DNA of 22,026 nt from an uncultured Verrucomicrobiota bacterium (GCA_903864375.1 CAIPFS010000544.1:1-22026), one strand, 5' to 3'. Shown: positions 6,344 through 15,373, numbered from the stretch's first letter. Program-made: numbers and translations. Notes: generated from the letters alone by a model not told the origin.

Positions 6344-7507
6344 TTATCCCAACCGTGACAGCTGCTCCACCGCCCGTCCGAGTTCCTCGAGGGTGTTGTA
6401 GTAATGGGGCGTCCAGCGGAGCCACTGGCGGCCATCGCGGGTGAACCGGAGTGAACCGACAATCCCCGCCTCGTCCAACCGGCGATGGAGGGTCAATGAA
6501 TCGCGTCCTGGCATGAGGAAGGTGGTGATGCCGCTGGTGTTTTCCGGTGGTGCATCCGGCAGTAGGACCTCACCGCCCAGCTCCTGCAGGGCCTTCACCA
6601 GCCAATGGCGTTTGGCCAGGAGATCGGCGGCGATGGCGTCGATGCCGATCTCCTCCAGCAACAGGAAGGCCTCCCGGAGACCTGCAAGTCCGAGGAGGTT
6701 GAGCGAGCCGGCCTCCAGACGCCGGGCATCCTTTCGGTATTCCAGCGATTCCTGGGTGAGAAATCCCGGGCAGTGGAGGTTGTTCCAACCCTGGACGGTC
6801 GGGGTTAGCTGTTCCAACCGTTCCTTTTTCACATAGAGGATACCGGCGGCGCACGGTCCGAGCATCCACTTGTGCATGTCGGACGCCATGAAGTCGGTGG
6901 CTGCGGCCGGGGTGGGAAAGGCACCCAGCGTCTGAATGGCGTCCAGACAAAACCAGATGCCCCGGCTGCGAAGCCACTGGCCGAGTGCGGACACCTGCAA
7001 TCGCCAGCCACTGATAAAGTGGGCGCTGGAGAGCGCCACCAGACGGGTGTTTTCGTCCACCTGCCCCTGCACATCGATCAGCCGGATTCGTCCCAGTTCC
7101 CGGAGGTTGAGGAAGCGCACCTGAACCCCGCGGTCCGCGAGGGCCATCCACGGGTAGACGTTGGCAGGGTAATCATCGTGATAAACGACGATGTTCTGGC
7201 CCCGGCGCCATTTCAATCCGCCGGCGACGAGACTCAGTGCGCTCGAGGTCGGGCCCACGAAGGCGATTTCCTCTGATTCAACGCCGAGCTGGCGGGCGAC
7301 CAATTGGCGGGTATCGGAAATGAAATGGGCCGGGAGGCCTGCATCCTGATCCGACTCCATGCCCCGGACAGCCATTTGATGAATGGCCGCCTGCACCCGG
7401 CGCGGCATGGGGCAAACGGCCCCATGACCCAGGAAAATCTTCCGCGCGGTGACGGGATACTCGGCATGTCGGAGTTCCTCGTTGGTCTGCAGTTCAGCAA
7501 GAGTCAT
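6344..7507 (-). CDS. Class V aminotransferase-fold PLP-dependent enzyme
   Basis: A 387-residue cytoplasmic enzyme of the fold-type I, class V group (cysteine desulfurase / isopenicillin N epimerase-like). The PLP-binding lysine is in ASDMHKWMLGP (K213), typical of the epimerase-like branch. The pyridine-binding aspartate is in CLDAIQTLGAFP (D189). SSAHFISGW and GPTSSALSL are in the expected cofactor-binding places. I see no cysteine-containing loop that would argue for a desulfurase. The substrate cannot be read from sequence. It is the last gene of the 12520-6344 run; its ATG overlaps the TGA of the TerC-family gene upstream (ATGA), indicating translational coupling. Confidence 0.85.
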   Translation of the reverse strand: MTLAELQTNEELRHAEYPVTARKIFLGHGAVCPMPRRVQAAIHQMAVRGMESDQDAGLPAHFISDTRQLVARQLGVESEEIAFVGPTSSALSLVAGGLKWRRGQNIVVYHDDYPANVYPWMALADRGVQVRFLNLRELGRIRLIDVQGQVDENTRLVALSSAHFISGWRLQVSALGQWLRSRGIWFCLDAIQTLGAFPTPAAATDFMASDMHKWMLGPCAAGILYVKKERLEQLTPTVQGWNNLHCPGFLTQESLEYRKDARRLEAGSLNLLGLAGLREAFLLLEEIGIDAIAADLLAKRHWLVKALQELGGEVLLPDAPPENTSGITTFLMPGRDSLTLHRRLDEAGIVGSLRFTRDGRQWLRWTPHYYNTLEELGRAVEQLSRLG

Positions 7508-8265
7508 TCGTTCGGGTGGTTCCGTTTTTCGCCACCCGATGAGGAGGGAGGCTGGGCACGCAGGCGGATGTTGAGGGTTTCGACGGCGGCCGAAAAGGCC
7601 ATGGCAAAGTAAATGTATCCCTTGGAAATCGGTTGGTGGAAGCCTTGGGCCACCAGCATGGTGCCGATGAGGATCAGGAAGGCCAGAGCGAGCATTTTGA
7701 TGGTGGGATGGCGCTCCACCATGCCGCTGATGGCGTCCGCCGAACGGATCATCACCAGCAGGGCGGCAATCACCGCAGCAATCATGACCCCCACCTGGTT
7801 GGCCATTCCGATCGCGGTGATGACAGAGTCCAGGGAGAAAACGATATCCAGCAGGAGGATTTGAAAGACGACCTGTGAAAAGGCGGGAACCACCCGGACC
7901 CGATCGGGTGTGGTCACCGACGGCTCAAATTTTTCGTGGATTTCGTGGGTGCTTTTATAAATCAGAAAAAGGCCACCGGCCAGCAGGACCAGGTCTTTGC
8001 CGGACGGTTCCAGCTTCACCCCTAGAATCTCCCCGCTCCAGAACGGACGATCGAGGTGCATCACCCAGGACAGGGACAGCAGGAGGAGGACACGCGTCAC
8101 CACCGCCAGGCCGAGGCCCAGACGGCGGGCCCTGGACCGCTGGGCTTCGGGCAGTTTGCCACTGAGAATGGAAATGAAGATGAGATTATCCACCCCCAGA
8201 ACCACCTCGAGGAGGGTCAGGGTTAGAAAACTCAGCCAGAGATGAGGATCCATCAGCCACGACAT
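7504..8265 (-). CDS. TerC-family integral membrane protein (short type)
   Basis: A membrane protein of 253 residues from the chosen start. The family is associated with metal ion (notably manganese) export and tellurite resistance. The N-terminus MDPHLWLSFLTLTLLEVVLG and the acidic motifs GVDNLIF and FSLDSVITAIG within helices are the family hallmarks. Hydrophobic segments span most of the protein. A start at 8316 is also open but would overlap recJ; 8265 begins MSWLMDP like relatives and leaves a 20-base gap after recJ. It is the second TerC paralogue in this run. The stop overlaps the start of the aminotransferase gene (ATGA). Substrate is inferred from family only. Confidence 0.88.
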   Translation of the reverse strand: MSWLMDPHLWLSFLTLTLLEVVLGVDNLIFISILSGKLPEAQRSRARRLGLGLAVVTRVLLLLSLSWVMHLDRPFWSGEILGVKLEPSGKDLVLLAGGLFLIYKSTHEIHEKFEPSVTTPDRVRVVPAFSQVVFQILLLDIVFSLDSVITAIGMANQVGVMIAAVIAALLVMIRSADAISGMVERHPTIKMLALAFLILIGTMLVAQGFHQPISKGYIYFAMAFSAAVETLNIRLRAQPPSSSGGEKRNHPNE

Positions 8266-8285
8266 AGAACGGTACAAGGTGAGGT

Positions 8286-10016
8286 TTAAATGACTTCGGT
8301 CCCGGAGGGACGCCAATCCAAAAGTTTCAATTTGACCGAGGTCCGTCCCCCGTAGTGATCCACATCCGGGGCCACGGCGACATCAAAGACACCGGTCGGC
8401 GGATTTTCATGACCGCCACCCCACCAGAGGGTTTCAATCGGAGAACAGCCATCGGATATCCAGAATTTCCAATGCCGCTGCTCCTTCCCCATCCGCTGGG
8501 GGGGACGGGCCATTTTGACTTGAGGAACCAGGATTTGAATCGAGGGATTGTGGGAACCGAAGGGAGCCAGTCGAAAAAGTTCCTGAACCAGTTCGATCGT
8601 CAGTTCGGACAGCCAGATGACGCCATCGAGTCGCAGCTCGGGGACCAGATCGGTGGGGAGTAATTTTTTTTGGGCCACCTCATTCAGCCGGGTTCGAAAG
8701 GCCCCCAGTTGATCAACGGAAAGACTGACGCCGGCGGCCATGGCATGACCCCCATGGCGCGTCAGCAAGTCCTGGCATTCACGCAGGGCGGCCGCGAGGT
8801 CGAAGCCGGAAATGCTCCGACCCGAGCCCCGCCATCCGGTGGCATCACGACCGAGGATGAACGTGGGACGATAAAATTCCCGGGCAACGCGGGAAGCCAC
8901 GATGCCAACGACTCCCAGATGCCAGTCATCGCTGGCCTCGACCAGAACGATATCCCGGTCCGGATTAAAGTTTTTCCGGACCGTTTCCAAAGCGGCGTCC
9001 GCCATGGTGCGTTCAATTTCCTGACGCTCACGGTTTTTCCCATCCAGAGCCCTGGCCAGCGGCAGGGCGGTCTCCAGGTCGGGAGCGAGCAGCAGCTCGA
9101 GGGCCGCGTCGGCGGTTTCGAGCCGTCCGGCGGCATTGAGTCGCGGGGCCAGTTGAAAGCCGACTTCGTAAGAGCCGATCGGGGAGCGGGTCTGTGCGAC
9201 CTCCTTGAGGGCCATCAACCCGGGCAGGGAGGTGGTGTCGAGGCGTTTGAGTCCGACATCCACCAGAATACGGTTCTCACCGGTGAGGGGCACCAGATCG
9301 GCGATGGTTCCGAGTGCCACCAGATCCAGGCAGGACTTCAAGTCCAGGCTGGAAAAGGCGGGGATATTGAGAAGGCGCCCGTGCTTGAGCAGGGCATGGA
9401 TCAACTTGAACGCGATTCCCACCGAACACAGCTCACGACCGTGGGGCGTCGCGGACAGGTCCAACTGGGGATTCACCAGTGCGCGGGCGGGCGGGGGCGG
9501 CGAACTCACCTGATGATGGTCCAGAACGATCACGTCAACCCCCTCCTCCTGGAGCCAGGCAATCAATTCATTGGAGGTTGAACCGCAATCGACCGCCAGC
9601 AGCAGGGTCATCGGGCTTCGTTCCATGCAAACCTCCAGGGCGGCCCGGGTCAGTCCGTATCCGTCCTCATGACGGCGCGGCAGGTAGTGACCCACCTTCC
9701 AACCGAGCCGGGAAAGGTTGCTTTCCAGCAAGGCGGTGGCGGTGACTCCGTCCACGTCATAGTCACCAAAAATCACGCACGACTCGAACCGTTGCCGGGC
9801 TTGAAACAGACGCTCCACGGCCCCGGCAAGTTGCGGGAGGAGAAACGGGTCGGCCAGAAGCTTCAACCGGGGTTCCAGGAAGGCCTCCACCTCCATCGGA
9901 TCACAATAGCCACGGTTGGCGAGACACTGAACGGTCAACGGAAAGAGGCCCAGATCCCGGACCAGGGATGAATCGGGGTTAGAAGAAGGAGGGGCGACAG
10001 ACCAGCGGAGCTTCAT
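8286..10016 (-). CDS. recJ: Single-stranded-DNA-specific exonuclease RecJ
   Basis: A 5'-3' exonuclease on single-stranded DNA, acting in recombinational repair and mismatch repair in the cytoplasm. The 576 residues match the usual RecJ length. DHH-domain metal ligands are visible: DYDVDG (85-90), DCG (143-145) and DHH (166-168). The DHHA1 part has NAAGRLETADAA and GGHAMAAGVSL, and the C-terminal OB-like domain follows. The start is three bases after the exoD stop, so the two genes are very likely co-transcribed. The frame is intact from end to end. Confidence 0.96.
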   Translation of the reverse strand: MKLRWSVAPPSSNPDSSLVRDLGLFPLTVQCLANRGYCDPMEVEAFLEPRLKLLADPFLLPQLAGAVERLFQARQRFESCVIFGDYDVDGVTATALLESNLSRLGWKVGHYLPRRHEDGYGLTRAALEVCMERSPMTLLLAVDCGSTSNELIAWLQEEGVDVIVLDHHQVSSPPPPARALVNPQLDLSATPHGRELCSVGIAFKLIHALLKHGRLLNIPAFSSLDLKSCLDLVALGTIADLVPLTGENRILVDVGLKRLDTTSLPGLMALKEVAQTRSPIGSYEVGFQLAPRLNAAGRLETADAALELLLAPDLETALPLARALDGKNRERQEIERTMADAALETVRKNFNPDRDIVLVEASDDWHLGVVGIVASRVAREFYRPTFILGRDATGWRGSGRSISGFDLAAALRECQDLLTRHGGHAMAAGVSLSVDQLGAFRTRLNEVAQKKLLPTDLVPELRLDGVIWLSELTIELVQELFRLAPFGSHNPSIQILVPQVKMARPPQRMGKEQRHWKFWISDGCSPIETLWWGGGHENPPTGVFDVAVAPDVDHYGGRTSVKLKLLDWRPSGTEVI

Positions 10017-10019
10017 GCG

Positions 10020-10697
10020 TCAGGAATTCCACCAGGCGGTGGACGAACGGATTAACCGAAGAAGAAGTTCGTAATGGAGCAGGATCATCACGATGAGGTA
10101 TATGGCGGAGGCGATCGTGGCAGCATACCCCAGCCAGACCACCAGCCCATCCTCCTCCATCATGCTGGCAGCCACGAGCAGGACGCCGATGGCTGGAATG
10201 AAATTCGACAGGAGAATGGTGGGGGGAAGCGGTAGCGCGAGCATGATCCCACCCAGGGCCAGTGCGACGGCACCCACCACCTGTCCGGAGCGGGATTGAA
10301 TCCAGCGGGGGTATCGGGGCCGGACCAGTCGTTCGACCCAGGCCAGCAATCGAACCCCGGCTCGGAGCGCCCGGGCGAGCAGACCGCTGGACACCGGATG
10401 GTCACCGAGTTTTCGAGGAAGCCGGGGGGGATGGCCGCAGCCAAGCCTCCACGCGAGGTAGACAATGACCCCACCAAAAAGATTGCTCACCCCGGGAAGG
10501 CTGATGGGGACCATGAATGGCAGGCTGAGCAGGATCATCAGGCCATAGGGACCCCGACCCGAGGTCTGGCCCAACAATTGATTGAGGGTCAGTTGATGGG
10601 TCGCATCTTCCGACAACAGCCCGGCGAGCTCCACCGATAGCGGAGGAACGACCGCCCGGTGGTCCGACTCGGGATCCCTCTGGAAGTCCGGCGTCAT
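10020..10697 (-). CDS. exoD: ExoD-family membrane protein
   Basis: Similar to ExoD, a family named for exopolysaccharide synthesis in rhizobia whose molecular activity is unclear. The protein has 225 residues from the chosen start. Features are LTLNQLLGQTSGRGPYGLMI, PFMVPISLPGVSNLFG, PRYPRWIQSRSG, and LALPLPPTILLSNFIPAIGVLL, followed by two strongly hydrophobic C-terminal segments. I chose the internal ATG at 10697 rather than 10739 because it overlaps the TGA of the upstream TerC gene as ATGA, the same junction as elsewhere in this run. A role in polysaccharide export is not shown by the sequence. Confidence 0.85.
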   Translation of the reverse strand: MTPDFQRDPESDHRAVVPPLSVELAGLLSEDATHQLTLNQLLGQTSGRGPYGLMILLSLPFMVPISLPGVSNLFGGVIVYLAWRLGCGHPPRLPRKLGDHPVSSGLLARALRAGVRLLAWVERLVRPRYPRWIQSRSGQVVGAVALALGGIMLALPLPPTILLSNFIPAIGVLLVAASMMEEDGLVVWLGYAATIASAIYLIVMILLHYELLLRLIRSSTAWWNS

Positions 10698-11692
10698 CGG
10701 GGAGCGGGGGTCGACCGGGAGGACTCCCTCCACTTCCAAAGGACGGAACCCAGAATGGAAAGGGTCAGGATCCCGACGACCAGCAGCAGCGACCCGATCA
10801 TCAACTGGTCGCCAAACCAGCGTTCCAAGGGGATGTGAAGGAGCATTTTCAAACCAATGACCACCAGGATCAGGGCGAGGCCGGGCTTCATAAAGACGAA
10901 ATAATCCATGACGGACGCGAGCACGAAGTAGAGGGACCGCAGGCCAAGAATGGCAAAGATGTTGGACGTGAAGACAATGAAGGGATCGCGGGTGATCCCA
11001 AAGATCGCCGGGATCGAATCCAGCGCAAAGGCGACATCCGTTGTTTCAACCACGATCAAGACGAGAGCCAGCGGGGTCAGCATCCATTTCCCACCCTGCC
11101 GGGTGGTCCATCGTTCACCATCAAAGCCGGAACTGACGGGAAGGTGGCGATGGGCGAGGCGAAAAAACCAATTCTGCTCCGGGCGCACACCGGATTCCGA
11201 TCCAAGGCCCAGCAGCATCCGGCCGCCGGTCCAGACCAGAAAAAGTCCCATTCCATAGAGCAACCACGACCAGCGGGTGATGACGGCGGCCCCCACCGCG
11301 ATCATGAGCCCGCGCATGAGGAGGGCCCCGATGATTCCCCAGAACAAGACCCGGTGTTGCCAGGCGGGGGGAACCTGAAAAAAACGGAAGAGCACGGCGA
11401 TGACAAAAACGTTGTCCATCGAGAGGCAGAGCTCGACCGCGTAACCGGTCAGGAAGGTGGCTGACTGGGTGGATTCCCATCCTTGAATCCATCCGGGGGC
11501 GATCCAAAGAGCAAAGGCCACCGCCGAACCCGCCCAGACGCAGGTCCACAACAACGCCTCCTTCAGCACAACGGTGCGTCCCCTGCGGTGAAAAACCCCG
11601 AGGTCGAACGCCAGGGCCACCAGGACGAACAGGGCAAACAAAGCCCAGTGCCATACGTTTGTTTCCAACGTCACGGCGGGGAACCTAACCAT
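10694..11692 (-). CDS. TerC/Alx-family integral membrane protein (long type)
   Basis: 332 residues from the chosen start, with about eight or nine hydrophobic segments. Hallmark intramembrane acidic motifs are ELCLSMDNVFVIAVLF and VVETTDVAFALDSIPAIFGITRDPFIVFTSN, matching the Alx/TerC branch linked to manganese export in E. coli. Start 11692 (MVRFPAVTLE) puts the first membrane helix at the usual position; 11734 is an alternative adding 14 residues. I looked upstream for a yybP-ykoY manganese riboswitch, which often precedes such genes, and did not find one; the upstream gene ends 69 bases away. Its TGA overlaps the exoD ATG. Confidence 0.9.
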   Translation of the reverse strand: MVRFPAVTLETNVWHWALFALFVLVALAFDLGVFHRRGRTVVLKEALLWTCVWAGSAVAFALWIAPGWIQGWESTQSATFLTGYAVELCLSMDNVFVIAVLFRFFQVPPAWQHRVLFWGIIGALLMRGLMIAVGAAVITRWSWLLYGMGLFLVWTGGRMLLGLGSESGVRPEQNWFFRLAHRHLPVSSGFDGERWTTRQGGKWMLTPLALVLIVVETTDVAFALDSIPAIFGITRDPFIVFTSNIFAILGLRSLYFVLASVMDYFVFMKPGLALILVVIGLKMLLHIPLERWFGDQLMIGSLLLVVGILTLSILGSVLWKWRESSRSTPAPR

Positions 11693-11761
11693 TCCCGCCA
11701 CAGGCGCGAGTGGAGTCCGCAGGGAAATTCCCAACCCGATCCTGAAGTCTGTCCGGGACGA

Positions 11762-12520
11762 TCAAGTCGCCGGACCATCCTTGTCACCCGATTGAACTCC
11801 CTCCTCGTGCAGGAGAATCTCGCTGGCGGCAATCGGGTCGATGCTCCATCGACGGGCGAGCAGGACCACCCGATCGACGTTCTGAAATTCGGGTGGCATT
11901 TCCGGGAATCGGACGGCATCGGGCTCCTCCCCATAGGCGCGGCATCGGAGTCCCAACTCCCGCTCTTCGATGCTCATTCTTCCTTCGTTCCAGAGGGTTT
12001 CACCCGCCCAGGCGTAGGCGCGGATCACGACATCGCGGTCGACCCGTGCCCAGGCGTGGAAGCCCAGCACACGATCCGCCACATAGACATGCACCTCTCC
12101 CACCGCGAGGCTCAGACGCCGCAGGAAGCCATAGAGGGAATCGATATTTTGAGCGGGATCAGGCAAAGCCGAGCCGATGACCAACGTCCAGCCATCGACC
12201 GGAGGAGAAATAAAAAACCGCCGTTCCCGACACCGGGCCAGCGCTTCGGACCAGGGAATACCCAAAACCGAGGCCGAGCCCAGCCATTCGGCCAACCGGG
12301 CGGTATCCGACGAATGGACAGCGATCCACCGGGTGGGAGCCGGAAATGCCAGGGTGCGCCTCGTGCCCAATGTGGACAGAGCCATCAGGTCCATCCCCGA
12401 CGACTGACGCCGCATCCGCCGCAAGTGACGACGGTAAACACACATGAGGAGAACCGCCACCCCCAACAGAAGGGTCAGGGCGGCCAACAGGCCTGCCACG
12501 ATGAGGTAGGGCTGTTCCAT
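11762..12520 (-). CDS. Unknown protein with one N-terminal membrane helix
   Basis: 252 residues, family not recognised. Residues about 5-28 form one hydrophobic helix, followed by an arginine-rich stretch (YRRHLRRMRRQ), so the bulk is probably cytoplasmic. The rest looks like a soluble alpha/beta domain with several tryptophans (GFHAWARVDRD, AYAWAGETLW). A segment near the end, VDRVVLLARRWSIDP, precedes an acidic tail. It is the first gene of the run leading to TerC, ExoD and RecJ, 69 bases before the TerC start. Codon use looks like its neighbours. Confidence 0.75.
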   Translation of the reverse strand: MEQPYLIVAGLLAALTLLLGVAVLLMCVYRRHLRRMRRQSSGMDLMALSTLGTRRTLAFPAPTRWIAVHSSDTARLAEWLGSASVLGIPWSEALARCRERRFFISPPVDGWTLVIGSALPDPAQNIDSLYGFLRRLSLAVGEVHVYVADRVLGFHAWARVDRDVVIRAYAWAGETLWNEGRMSIEERELGLRCRAYGEEPDAVRFPEMPPEFQNVDRVVLLARRWSIDPIAASEILLHEEGVQSGDKDGPAT

Positions 12521-12614
12521 GGGTAAAAACTATTGCGTCAACTTCTGAATCCGCAACGTCTAAGTAACAAAACAGCCGCTTCCCTTCCTCTCCCCCGGTG
12601 GGGATGGTTTGAGA
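12521..12614 (-). promoter_or_regulatory. Intergenic gap likely holding the promoter of the TerC-ExoD-RecJ run
   Basis: Ninety-four bases between the aldo/keto reductase stop and the first gene of the next run, with locally lower GC. I see no clear sigma-70 pair or riboswitch, and no terminator with a T-run. A promoter here is inferred only because this is the one sizeable gap upstream of the run. Confidence 0.3.
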
Positions 12615-13529
12615 TCAAGGGAGACGGGTACCCCGGGCCGCCTCCAGAAGCCGGTACCAGGTCTCGCGGCTCAGGTGACAATCAGGTGCGGCTGCCAGGG
12701 CCTTGATGCGATCCGGCTGGACCGTCCCCACAACGGGCATCACCGCCGCCGGATGACGGAGCAGCCAGGCGAGGGCCACGATGGCAGGGGTGACTCCAAG
12801 TTCATCCGCCACCGCGTTCAAAACGGGGCGAAGCTTGGGAGCGCCCGGAACTTCGTCCAACAACAGCTCACCCCGGGCCAACGGACTCCAGGCCATGGGG
12901 GTGATTCGTTCCGCGAGGCATTGATCCAGGACTCCATCCTCCAGACTCTCCCGATGAGCCAGGCTGATTTGGACCTGATGGGTCACCAGTGGCCGGGAAC
13001 AGGCCCGTTGCAAGGCCGTCCATTGCCCCGGACGGAAATTGCTGACCCCGAACTCCCGGACTTTGCCGGCCTGGCGGAGTTGCTCAAAGGCCCGGGCAAC
13101 CTCATCCGGGTCCAGCAGGTAATCGGGCCGATGGAGCAACAGGACGTCCAACTCCGAAATGCCCATGCGGGCCAGGGATCCTTCCACGCTCCGGACAATG
13201 TAGTCGGCGCTGGCATCGTATCGATAGGGAGCGGTCGGACCCGGATCGCCCGACCGTCGGATGCTGCATTTACTCACCACCCGCACCTGGTCCCGCAGAC
13301 CGGGACGCGCGCGCAGGGCAAGCCCGAAAATGCGCTCACTTTCCCCCCCGCCATAGATGTCGGCCAGGTCGAAGACCGTGTATCCGGCGTCCGCGGCACT
13401 CAGAACGGCCCTCACCCCCACCACCCCGCCGTCGTTGAGCGGATGACCTTCCGGACCGTCCAATCGCCAACCGCCGTAGGCGAGTCGGCTGACGGTCCAC
13501 CCTGTCTGACCCCACGATTGTGTTTGCAT
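12615..13529 (-). CDS. Aldo/keto reductase (YdhF-like)
   Basis: A 304-residue NAD(P)H-dependent oxidoreductase of the aldo/keto reductase TIM-barrel superfamily. The catalytic tetrad is complete: D54 and Y59 in FDLADIYG, K87 in VVSKCSI, H133 in LLLHRPDYL. The cofactor-binding end shows VVGTVQPDRI. LLLHRPDYLLDPDEVA and the SLAHRESLEDGVLDQC region fit the YdhF branch of E. coli. It follows ilvD by 38 bases on the same strand and may be co-transcribed with it; a link to branched-chain keto acids is only a guess. The substrate is unknown. Confidence 0.9.
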   Translation of the reverse strand: MQTQSWGQTGWTVSRLAYGGWRLDGPEGHPLNDGGVVGVRAVLSAADAGYTVFDLADIYGGGESERIFGLALRARPGLRDQVRVVSKCSIRRSGDPGPTAPYRYDASADYIVRSVEGSLARMGISELDVLLLHRPDYLLDPDEVARAFEQLRQAGKVREFGVSNFRPGQWTALQRACSRPLVTHQVQISLAHRESLEDGVLDQCLAERITPMAWSPLARGELLLDEVPGAPKLRPVLNAVADELGVTPAIVALAWLLRHPAAVMPVVGTVQPDRIKALAAAPDCHLSRETWYRLLEAARGTRLP

Positions 13530-13567
13530 GGCTGGATGTTGGACCGGAACTCCGTCCGGGGAACGGA

Positions 13568-15274
13568 TTAAGATAGGTCCGTCACCGCGCCCAGTGAGGC
13601 GGTACTGACGGTTCGGGCATACTTCGCCAGGACACCCCGGGTATAACGGGGACGCGGTTGCTTCCAGGCCTTCAGCCGTTTTTTAAGCTCGGTGGCGCTC
13701 AATTCCACCGTGATCTGCCGCGTATCAGCATCAATGGTGATTGCGTCGCCGTTCTTGACCACCGCCAGGGGACCACCGTCGTAGGCCTCTGGAGTGACAT
13801 GTCCGATGACAAATCCGTGACTGCCCCCACTGAAGCGTCCGTCGGTGATCAGGGCCACTTCCTTTCCAAGACCGCGTCCCATGATGGCCGATGTCGGGGA
13901 AAGCATCTCCCGCATGCCGGGCCCCCCCTTGGGTCCCTCGTAGCGAATGACCACAACGTGTCCGGCCTTGACGGTTCCCTTCAGAATGGCCTGAAGTGCT
14001 GCCTCCTCACTGTTGTAACAGATGGCCTTGCCCCGGAAAACCAGCCCCTCTTTCCCGCTAATTTTGGCCACGGCCCCGCCGGGAGCCAGATTCCCGTAGA
14101 GCACCACGAGGTGACTGTTCTTCTTGATTGGGTTGTCGAAGCCGCGGACGACATCCTGGCCTTTGGGATAGGACGGCGCGTTCTTAAGATTCTGGGCCAT
14201 GGTCCGCCCCGTGACCGTGAGACAGTCCCCATGCAGGAGTCCCTGATCCAGCAGCATCTTCATCAACGGGACCGTGCCGCCGATGCGGACCAGTTCGGCC
14301 ATGACATACCTGCCACTGGGCTTGAGATCCGCGAGGACCGGCACCTTCCGTCCAATCCGGGTGAAATCGTCGATGGACAATTTCACATCTGCCGCATGAG
14401 CCATTGCCAGCAGGTGCAGAACGGCGTTGGTGGAACCGCCGAGGGCAATGACCACGGTGATGGCGTTTTCGAATGCCTTCCGCGTCATGATATCCCTGGG
14501 ACGAATGCCCTTCCGGATCAACTCGACCACGGCCTGACCGGCGGCTTCGCAATCCACCGTCTTTTCCTTGGACACCGCCGCCTGGGCCGAGGAATTGGGG
14601 AGGCTCATGCCGAGGGCCTCGATGGCGCTGGCCATGGTATTGGCCGTGTACATTCCGCCACAGGAACCTGCGCCCGGGATGGCCACCGCCTCGAGCCCGG
14701 CCAGTTGTTCATCGCTGATTTTTCCGGCGGCATGCTGCCCGACGGCTTCAAACACACTGACCACGTCGACCGGCTTTCCGTGAAAATCCCCGGGAAGAAT
14801 GGTGCCACCGTAGACAAACACGGCCGGCCGGTTCAAGCGGGCCAGCGCGATCAGGCAGCCCGGCATGTTTTTGTCGCAACCGCCCACGGCGACAACGCCG
14901 TCCAGACCTTCGCAACCGACCACGGTTTCGATGGAATCGGCGATGACTTCCCGGCTGACCAGCGAGTACTTCATTCCCTCGCTGCCCATCGAAATCCCAT
15001 CGCTGACGGTGATGGTGTTGAACACCAAGGGCTTGGCTCCGGCAGCGTGAACCCCGAGCGCAACGCTCACTGCCAATTGGTCGAGATGGATGTTGCAGGG
15101 GGTCACCTGACTCCAGGTGGAGGCAATTCCCACCTGGGATTTGGCAAAATCTTCACGAGCGAAGCCCACCGCATGAAGCATGGCCCGGCTGGCGGCGCGC
15201 TCCGGACCGTCCACGACGGTGGACGACCAGGCGCGCTCAAGGGAGGTGGAAGAGGAAGCGGAACGACGAGGCAT
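13568..15274 (-). CDS. ilvD: Dihydroxy-acid dehydratase
   Basis: Dehydrates 2,3-dihydroxy-isovalerate and 2,3-dihydroxy-methylvalerate to the keto acids, the shared penultimate step of valine and isoleucine synthesis that also feeds leucine synthesis through LeuA. The 568-residue length is standard. Cluster cysteines are visible: C60 in TPCNIHLDQL, C133 in GGCDKNMPGC, and C205 in GSCGGMYTANTM, the three-cysteine pattern of [2Fe-2S] members. The C-terminal TDGRFSGGSHGFVIGHVTPEA is also diagnostic. The frame is complete. Upstream is a 285-bp gap with a dispersed repeat copy but no convincing attenuator. No strong ribosome binding site is visible. Confidence 0.97.
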   Translation of the reverse strand: MPRRSASSSTSLERAWSSTVVDGPERAASRAMLHAVGFAREDFAKSQVGIASTWSQVTPCNIHLDQLAVSVALGVHAAGAKPLVFNTITVSDGISMGSEGMKYSLVSREVIADSIETVVGCEGLDGVVAVGGCDKNMPGCLIALARLNRPAVFVYGGTILPGDFHGKPVDVVSVFEAVGQHAAGKISDEQLAGLEAVAIPGAGSCGGMYTANTMASAIEALGMSLPNSSAQAAVSKEKTVDCEAAGQAVVELIRKGIRPRDIMTRKAFENAITVVIALGGSTNAVLHLLAMAHAADVKLSIDDFTRIGRKVPVLADLKPSGRYVMAELVRIGGTVPLMKMLLDQGLLHGDCLTVTGRTMAQNLKNAPSYPKGQDVVRGFDNPIKKNSHLVVLYGNLAPGGAVAKISGKEGLVFRGKAICYNSEEAALQAILKGTVKAGHVVVIRYEGPKGGPGMREMLSPTSAIMGRGLGKEVALITDGRFSGGSHGFVIGHVTPEAYDGGPLAVVKNGDAITIDADTRQITVELSATELKKRLKAWKQPRPRYTRGVLAKYARTVSTASLGAVTDLS

Positions 15275-15322
15275 TCGGTGAAAATGACGGGAAGTTCAAA
15301 CCGGGTCCAATCCGAAATCCAG

Positions 15323-15373
15323 TCCTGCGGACGGCCCATGAGCTTCGCCCGTACGGAATCGGCGTGATTGGGA
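15323..15373 (+). repeat. Dispersed intergenic repeat, copy C (51 bp)
   Basis: Aligns without gaps to copy A at 50-100 (41 of 51 identical), sharing TCCTGCGGACGGC, GCTTCGCC and CGGAA. It lies between ilvD and the LysE-type gene, about 50 bp upstream of the ilvD start. Confidence 0.6.

Noticed and set aside
11693..12614. yybP-ykoY manganese riboswitch expected near TerC genes
   Set aside because: Neither the 69-bp gap before the long TerC gene nor the gap before the run shows the conserved elements.
13658..15367. Very long open frame (569 codons) on the plus strand opposite ilvD
   Set aside because: It is the antisense shadow of a GC-rich gene. Its translation has no family features, while the minus-strand frame is a complete IlvD with all cluster cysteines.
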